DNA from: Candidatus Dadabacteria bacterium
GTDB lineage: Bacteria; Bdellovibrionota_C; UBA2361; J135
NCBI GenBank assembly: GCA_003694225.1
Contig: RFKT01000059.1
Location: 1-10,800 of the forward strand
Reading direction: 5' to 3'
Length of the DNA: 10,800 nucleotides
Shown here: positions 7,686 to 10,800 of the stretch, in pieces
Numbering within the stretch: the stretch's first letter is position 1
Layout: every line of letters starts with the position of its first letter
Position numbers and translations under genes: made by a program
The notes under the pieces: model-generated
The model's database searches: none
Seen by the model: only the letters and a program-made list of their open reading frames with translations
What the model was told of the DNA's origin: nothing

Positions 7686-7745
7686 TTTTCCAGTTAATTT
7701 TAGCAAAAAATAAATCAATCCATACTGTTTATTAGCCCTGGAAAA
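7686..7745. repeat. 8-base inverted repeat in the divergent promoter region
   Basis: TTTTCCAG at 7686-7693 and its exact complement CTGGAAAA at 7738-7745 are separated by 44 bases. Inside and beside the left arm, TAATTTT occurs twice in direct order (7683-7689 and 7695-7701). The arms lie just upstream of the pseudo-helicase gene and ahead of the plus-strand unit, so they could be operator half-sites. In AT-rich DNA a repeat of this length can also occur by chance. Confidence 0.35.
7697..7705 (-). promoter_or_regulatory. Possible extended -10 element for the minus-strand operon
   Basis: On the minus strand this reads TGCTAAAAT, a TGn extension followed by a 5-of-6 match to TATAAT, about 32 bases before the ATG at 7665. 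No good -35 box is visible at 16-18 bases, as is tolerated in extended -10 promoters. The support is sequence resemblance only. Confidence 0.3.
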
Positions 7746-7807
7746 GTTATACCATAACCAGATATGGACCTAGCTAATCTAGGGAATTGCCCTTCCAAAT
7801 CTGAACG

Positions 7808-7836
7808 TTGTACATTACAAACAAACGTTTTACAAT
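7808..7836 (+). promoter_or_regulatory. Possible sigma-70-type promoter for the WD40 lipoprotein-lspA unit
   Basis: TTGTAC at 7808-7813 and TACAAT at 7831-7836 are separated by exactly 17 bases. The -10 matches TATAAT at five of six positions and the -35 matches only the leading TTG. Transcription from here would start near 7843, which excludes the ATG at 7764 and permits those at 7869 or 8073. Confidence 0.35.
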
Positions 7837-8072
7837 TCCCCAAGTGCCAACAGAGGATAATACTGCTAATGGAATCAAATAAGCAACTTTCCCCACAAAA
7901 CAATTTAGATCCTTACAGGTTAGGGCTACATGCATTCCTTCAGCATAGCAACGAAGAGCTATTAACCAAAGCTCCCCTACGCCTTTTGCCACTTCCCTCC
8001 TCAAAAAGCAGAGAAAGCGCTATATATCCCCTCCTTTCACATATTACCAGCTTACTTATTACCAACGCCCAT

Positions 8073-9446
8073 ATGGCTAGAACGTTGTTATATATTTTTG
8101 CGCCTCTAGGCAAGCGCCATTCCACTTACCGTATCTTATCAAAATTAATATTAAATGTCATTATCTGTATAACATTTACCGTTTTTCAAGGGTGCACTCA
8201 AGCAACATCACTGCCCAATCCACAACAAGCTCAAGACAAAAGGGATAAGCCCGCTCTGCATAATAGAAATCTTAATGTCGAACCCCCTCCAAGCGTACTG
8301 GAGGGGAAATGCGCCAAGGCTAAATCCTTACCCACTGCAAAAATAGCGACTATTTATAAGAGGAACTCTACACATATACAATCAACTGAAAAGCTATCAG
8401 ATGCCATCGAACTATGGAATATAAGCTCTTCTCCCAGCTTAAGTTATATCCTAACAGTTGGAAGGGATGGAAAAGTCATCCTTTGGAAAGTAAGAAAAGG
8501 AACGAGTGATGGTGTTCTTTTAGCGCAACTACCGCCTTCATCTACAGCTAAATCTGCATTCTCACATCATAGCCACCTTCTTGCATACAGTGTGGGGGAA
8601 AATCTATATATCTTATCCATTGCTTCTCCTGCATTGGAACAACAAACCGTATCCCTTTCAACTCGGATACAATCATTGGCCTTTACCCCTTCTGGCAAAT
8701 CCCTTATTGTCGGCGGTTCAGACGGAAACATCTATGAAATTCCAAATGTAAAAGAATGGAATCCAAACAGCCCTACTAACAGGTATCTCGGTTCCTCTTC
8801 CCCAATATCTGCGATTGTATCAGGATTCAAAGGAAAGGTGTTTTTCAGCGGAAACTTTAAGGGTGATCTTATCGCATGGGTTAGATACAGCTTTGAGAAG
8901 CACGGAGGGTTTTACGACAAAAATTTAGGCACCAAGAAATATGTTGAATACAAGAGCGTAAAGGAAGTAGGGAGGAAAGGAAACGGGGTTGGAATTGATC
9001 ATATCGCAATAAACTGCAATGGAACTATATTGTATGCAGCCCTCCAAGACGGAACTGTTGAAGCATGGAAGATTAAAGGGTTTAAGCTTTTGGCTTCAAA
9101 AAAGATCCACTCAACAAGAATAAAAGGGCTTTATGCAAACGGCATTAGCCGGTTTCTTACAATCTGGAGCGATAAGCGAATAATATTGACAGAATTAACC
9201 TCAACTGAGTTTAAATCAACCGTGATTGTGCCCGTAAGGCGAGGAGAAGGGCCTCCAAACCAGATAGAAAAAATAAGAGAAGAATATGAGCTGGCAAACA
9301 TTTTGAGCGTCAAAAAACCGAAGATTCTTGGTGCTGTGTTTTCTGGAGGAAACAGTATAATTACACTGGAAGCAGATAAAGGATTTTTAATAAACAGCCT
9401 AAAACTGCCAGTACAACAGAACAAAAATCAAAAAGGATCCCTGTGA
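8073..9446 (+). CDS. WD40-type beta-propeller lipoprotein
   Basis: From the ATG at 8073 the product has 457 residues. A basic n-region (GKRHSTYRILSK) leads to a hydrophobic stretch ending in the lipobox VFQGC, with lipidated Cys41 followed by Thr, so by the E. coli rule it would go to the outer membrane. After a low-complexity linker (42-75) come several degenerate WD-like blades: TVGRDGKVILWKV (128-140), VGGSDGNIYEIP (214-225), SGNFKGDLIAWVRY (259-272), ALQDGTVEAWKI (323-334) and WSDKRIILTEL (365-375). Such propellers are binding platforms, so an envelope scaffold role is plausible; I recognise no specific family. The start is uncertain: ATG 7869 has an AGAGG 12 bases upstream and ATG 7764 has no site. 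The stop codon overlaps the lspA GTG start by 4 bases, so the two genes are very likely translationally coupled. Confidence 0.75.
   Translation: MARTLLYIFAPLGKRHSTYRILSKLILNVIICITFTVFQGCTQATSLPNPQQAQDKRDKPALHNRNLNVEPPPSVLEGKCAKAKSLPTAKIATIYKRNSTHIQSTEKLSDAIELWNISSSPSLSYILTVGRDGKVILWKVRKGTSDGVLLAQLPPSSTAKSAFSHHSHLLAYSVGENLYILSIASPALEQQTVSLSTRIQSLAFTPSGKSLIVGGSDGNIYEIPNVKEWNPNSPTNRYLGSSSPISAIVSGFKGKVFFSGNFKGDLIAWVRYSFEKHGGFYDKNLGTKKYVEYKSVKEVGRKGNGVGIDHIAINCNGTILYAALQDGTVEAWKIKGFKLLASKKIHSTRIKGLYANGISRFLTIWSDKRIILTELTSTEFKSTVIVPVRRGEGPPNQIEKIREEYELANILSVKKPKILGAVFSGGNSIITLEADKGFLINSLKLPVQQNKNQKGSL
8284..8306 (+). other. Strong GC-rich hairpin inside the WD40 lipoprotein coding region
   Basis: CCCCTCCA at 8284-8291 and TGGAGGGG at 8299-8306 are perfect complements around the 7-base loop AGCGTAC. 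No T run follows (the next bases are aaatgc), so it is not a standard intrinsic terminator. It encodes PPPSVLEG in the linker between the lipidated Cys and the propeller. Confidence 0.5.
9433..9437 (+). promoter_or_regulatory. Ribosome binding site supporting the GTG start of lspA
   Basis: AAGGA lies 5 bases before the GTG at 9443, inside the last codons of the upstream lipoprotein gene. It supports the GTG start and the 4-base GTGA overlap. Confidence 0.6.
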
Positions 9447-9952
9447 AGTTCAGCAATAGAAAAAGGGTTAACAGTTTAAAAATCGTGGCCTGCGTGACTT
9501 TATTGGTCACTGCGCTAGATCAGTATACTAAGCACATCATATTAGAGCATCTGGCGCCAGGGGAAACGATAACCGTGATCCCAAGTCTCTTCAATATCAT
9601 TTTAACCTTCAACAAAGGAGCTGCGTTCGGAATCTTTTCAAACATGCCGGATGGACACAGAACTATAATATTAGGCATGGCTACGATCTCTGCCCTTGCT
9701 GTAGTAGCTTATCTCTTAGTGAAAGACTACAAAGGCAACCTTTGGGGCCAGATTGCTCTAAGCATGGTGCTGGGAGGAGCATTTGGCAATATTATAGATA
9801 GGATAAGGCTTGGTATGGTGGTGGATTTTTTGGATTTTTATATAGGAGCATACCATTGGCCTGCGTTTAACCTTGCTGATTCTGCTATAACAGCTGGGAT
9901 CTGCATCCTTATACTTATAAGGACTACAGTCTCCAGGGAAAATCATAAATGA
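9443..9952 (+). CDS. lspA: Lipoprotein signal peptidase (signal peptidase II)
   Basis: LspA is an inner-membrane aspartyl protease that cuts the signal peptide of diacylglyceryl-modified prolipoproteins just before the lipidated cysteine. The 169-residue product has the expected four hydrophobic segments (about 13-30, 74-94, 101-118 and 144-161). The conserved blocks are LDQYTK with Asp26, FNKGAAFG (56-63), GGAFGNIIDRI with catalytic Asp119, VVDFLDFY (126-133) and FNLADSAIT with catalytic Asp146. The length is typical. The GTG start overlaps the WD40 lipoprotein stop by 4 bases. Downstream are two genes for putative lipoproteins, so the enzyme sits among its likely substrates. Usual partners such as ileS are not seen here. 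Confidence 0.97.
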   Translation: MKFSNRKRVNSLKIVACVTLLVTALDQYTKHIILEHLAPGETITVIPSLFNIILTFNKGAAFGIFSNMPDGHRTIILGMATISALAVVAYLLVKDYKGNLWGQIALSMVLGGAFGNIIDRIRLGMVVDFLDFYIGAYHWPAFNLADSAITAGICILILIRTTVSRENHK

Positions 9953-10024
9953 ACTTCTTGCGTCACACCACCTAATGATAGATTATATAAAAAGGAAAGG
10001 GCTGTCTTTTGCGGTAAAGATTGT

Positions 10025-10444
10025 ATGCTCAAAAAGAAAAAAGCAACGTGTAGGCAGATCTCTCTGTTAGCATCCATGCCTATACCAGAGTTTATCATTT
10101 CGATATCTATTATATTGGCAACTGCACTATTGCTTGCAGGGTGCTCAAACCACGGGGGAGCCTCTATTGGCGCAACGGCAGGAGCTGTAGCCGGCGGAGT
10201 AGCAGGAAAGAAAAGCGGTTCAACTGCTGGAGGGGCGGTTATAGGGGGCATAGGCGGAGCGGCTGCGGGAGAGATTATCGATGTAGAGCTTCAGAAAAAA
10301 AATCCTCTGGGACAGGCGTATTATGAAGAGCTAGAAAGGCAAAAAAAAGACATTGAAAGGCAGAGAAGAGAGATAGAAGATATTAAAAGGCAAAAATACT
10401 ATGATGAAAGGCTTAAAGGCTACACAACTTCTAAAGAGGACTGA
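10025..10444 (+). CDS. Glycine-zipper lipoprotein with C-terminal coiled coil
   Basis: This 139-residue protein has a hydrophobic signal (about 22-38) ending in the lipobox LLAGC, with lipidated Cys40 followed by Ser. A long run of small residues with a GxxxG pattern (about 44-82: ASIGATAGAVAGG, then GGAVIGGIGGAAAGE) is of the glycine-zipper type found in Rickettsia 17-kDa antigen-like and related envelope proteins. It can form packed, membrane-associated helices. Residues 97-130 are highly charged and repeat RQ and KD/RE pairs (ELERQKKDIERQRREIEDIK), as in a coiled coil. An internal ATG at 10076 would give a shorter signal, and neither start has a strong ribosome site. The gene begins 72 bases after lspA. 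TTGCGT at 9958-9963 and GATTAT 17 bases on form a weak promoter candidate in that gap. The exact function is unknown. Confidence 0.8.
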   Translation: MLKKKKATCRQISLLASMPIPEFIISISIILATALLLAGCSNHGGASIGATAGAVAGGVAGKKSGSTAGGAVIGGIGGAAAGEIIDVELQKKNPLGQAYYEELERQKKDIERQRREIEDIKRQKYYDERLKGYTTSKED

Positions 10445-10529
10445 CAACAGAGGGATAAATAGTGAAAGCGCCTCTGCTATAACACTTTGAATGGGAGTAA
10501 GATTTCCTGAAAGGCGCAGCGGTTAATAT

Positions 10530-10535
10530 GGAGGT
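10530..10535 (+). promoter_or_regulatory. Strong ribosome binding site for the second glycine-zipper lipoprotein
   Basis: GGAGGT is a full Shine-Dalgarno core ending 7 bases before the ATG at 10543. ATG codons at 10528 and 10540 are in the same frame but overlap this site or lie too close to it. Confidence 0.7.
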
Positions 10536-10542
10536 AGAGATG

Positions 10543-10800
10543 ATGCGAAACACACTCTTAGGCATAGCTTGTTTGGGATGGCTCGCTGTAAACGGGTGTA
10601 CAGTGCCTGGAGACACAACAAAACTTGGAGCTGCTACAGGAGGAATAATAGGCGCAGGAGTGGGCGCGCTTGTAGGAAGCCAAACGGCAACCCCTGCAGG
10701 CGGATTGATCGTAGGAGGATTAGCCGGCTCAGCGGCGGGGGCGGCTGTAGGAAATGCTTTGGAAGCGCATGAAGAACAGCTAAGAAGACAGGACGAAGCG
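10543..10800 (+). CDS. Second glycine-zipper lipoprotein, 3' end cut by window edge
   Basis: The frame is open for 86 codons to the right edge. The product begins MRNTLLGIACLGWLAVNGC, a compact lipoprotein signal with lipobox AVNGC and lipidated Cys19 followed by Thr. Residues about 27-68 are a glycine zipper (LGAATGGIIGAGVGALVGS, then GGLIVGGLAGSAAGAAVG). A charged segment, ALEAHEEQLRRQDEA, follows, probably the start of a coiled coil. The order of parts is the same as in the gene 98 bases upstream, which suggests tandem paralogues, although the sequences have diverged. The start is chosen for the GGAGGT site at 10530-10535 and the fit of the signal peptide. The C-terminus is outside the window, so an OmpA-like or other domain there cannot be excluded. 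Confidence 0.8.
   Translation, partial: MRNTLLGIACLGWLAVNGCTVPGDTTKLGAATGGIIGAGVGALVGSQTATPAGGLIVGGLAGSAAGAAVGNALEAHEEQLRRQDEA

Larger units (their letters stand above)
7666..8072. promoter_or_regulatory. Divergent control region and leader between the pseudo-helicase and the WD40 lipoprotein gene
   Basis: No gene is assigned here. The first 100 bases are AT-rich and hold an 8-base inverted repeat and a possible minus-strand extended -10. A possible plus-strand promoter lies at 7808-7836. From 7764 the plus frame is open into the lipoprotein gene, with ATG codons at 7764 and 7869, so part of this stretch could be coding. The peptide it would give (residues such as LHAFLQHSNEELL) shows no motif I know and would place about 100 residues in front of the signal peptide, so I treat it as leader. 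Confidence 0.4.

Noticed and set aside
10468..10517. GCGCCT and AGGCGC inverted pair between the two glycine-zipper genes
   Set aside because: Six-base arms with a loop of about 38 bases and no extension; easily chance.
10569..10772. Arg-rich open frame overlapping the second glycine-zipper gene
   Set aside because: It is another frame of a Gly/Ala-rich gene with a clear signal peptide and Shine-Dalgarno site; the Arg/Cys-rich product is a typical artefact.

Overview
The window looks like chromosome from a Gram-negative bacterium of about 45% GC by eye. Lipoprotein signal peptidase, three putative lipoproteins, a soluble PAS hybrid histidine kinase and tetrapyrrole synthesis through HemL would fit a member of the former Deltaproteobacteria or a neighbouring phylum. 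That placement is an inference from gene content and protein style, with no marker gene behind it. I see no rRNA, tRNA, insertion sequence, CRISPR array or phage gene.

Left part (1-1743): a divergent pair from the AmmeMemoRadiSam group. The Memo-family protein (amrB, minus strand, cut by the left edge) and the radical SAM enzyme (amrS, plus strand) are read away from each other. Their possible start codons lie 0 to 18 bases apart. The third usual partner, the AMMECR1-type protein, is not in the window.

Centre (1769-7665): four minus-strand genes packed like one operon. In transcription order they are a 660-residue DEAD-box-like protein, nadA (quinolinate synthase, NAD synthesis), hemL (glutamate-1-semialdehyde aminomutase, heme/tetrapyrrole synthesis) and a cytoplasmic PAS-HisKA-HATPase-REC hybrid kinase. 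Gaps are about 49, 7 and 9 bases. The DEAD-box-like protein is the most unusual object here. Its two-lobe helicase layout and a C-terminal DbpA/CsdA-type RNA-binding domain can be followed, but the helicase motifs I, Ia, II, V and VI have all been replaced, so it is probably a non-catalytic RNA-binding protein.

Right part (7666-10800): a divergent control region of about 400 bases, then plus-strand genes: a WD40-type beta-propeller lipoprotein overlapping lspA (lipoprotein signal peptidase) by 4 bases, then two glycine-zipper lipoproteins, the last cut by the right edge. LspA and three putative substrates of it therefore sit together, which suggests a cell-envelope locus.

The strongest candidate for something undescribed is the pseudo-helicase at the head of a cofactor-synthesis operon. 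The second is the coupling of a WD40 lipoprotein to LspA.
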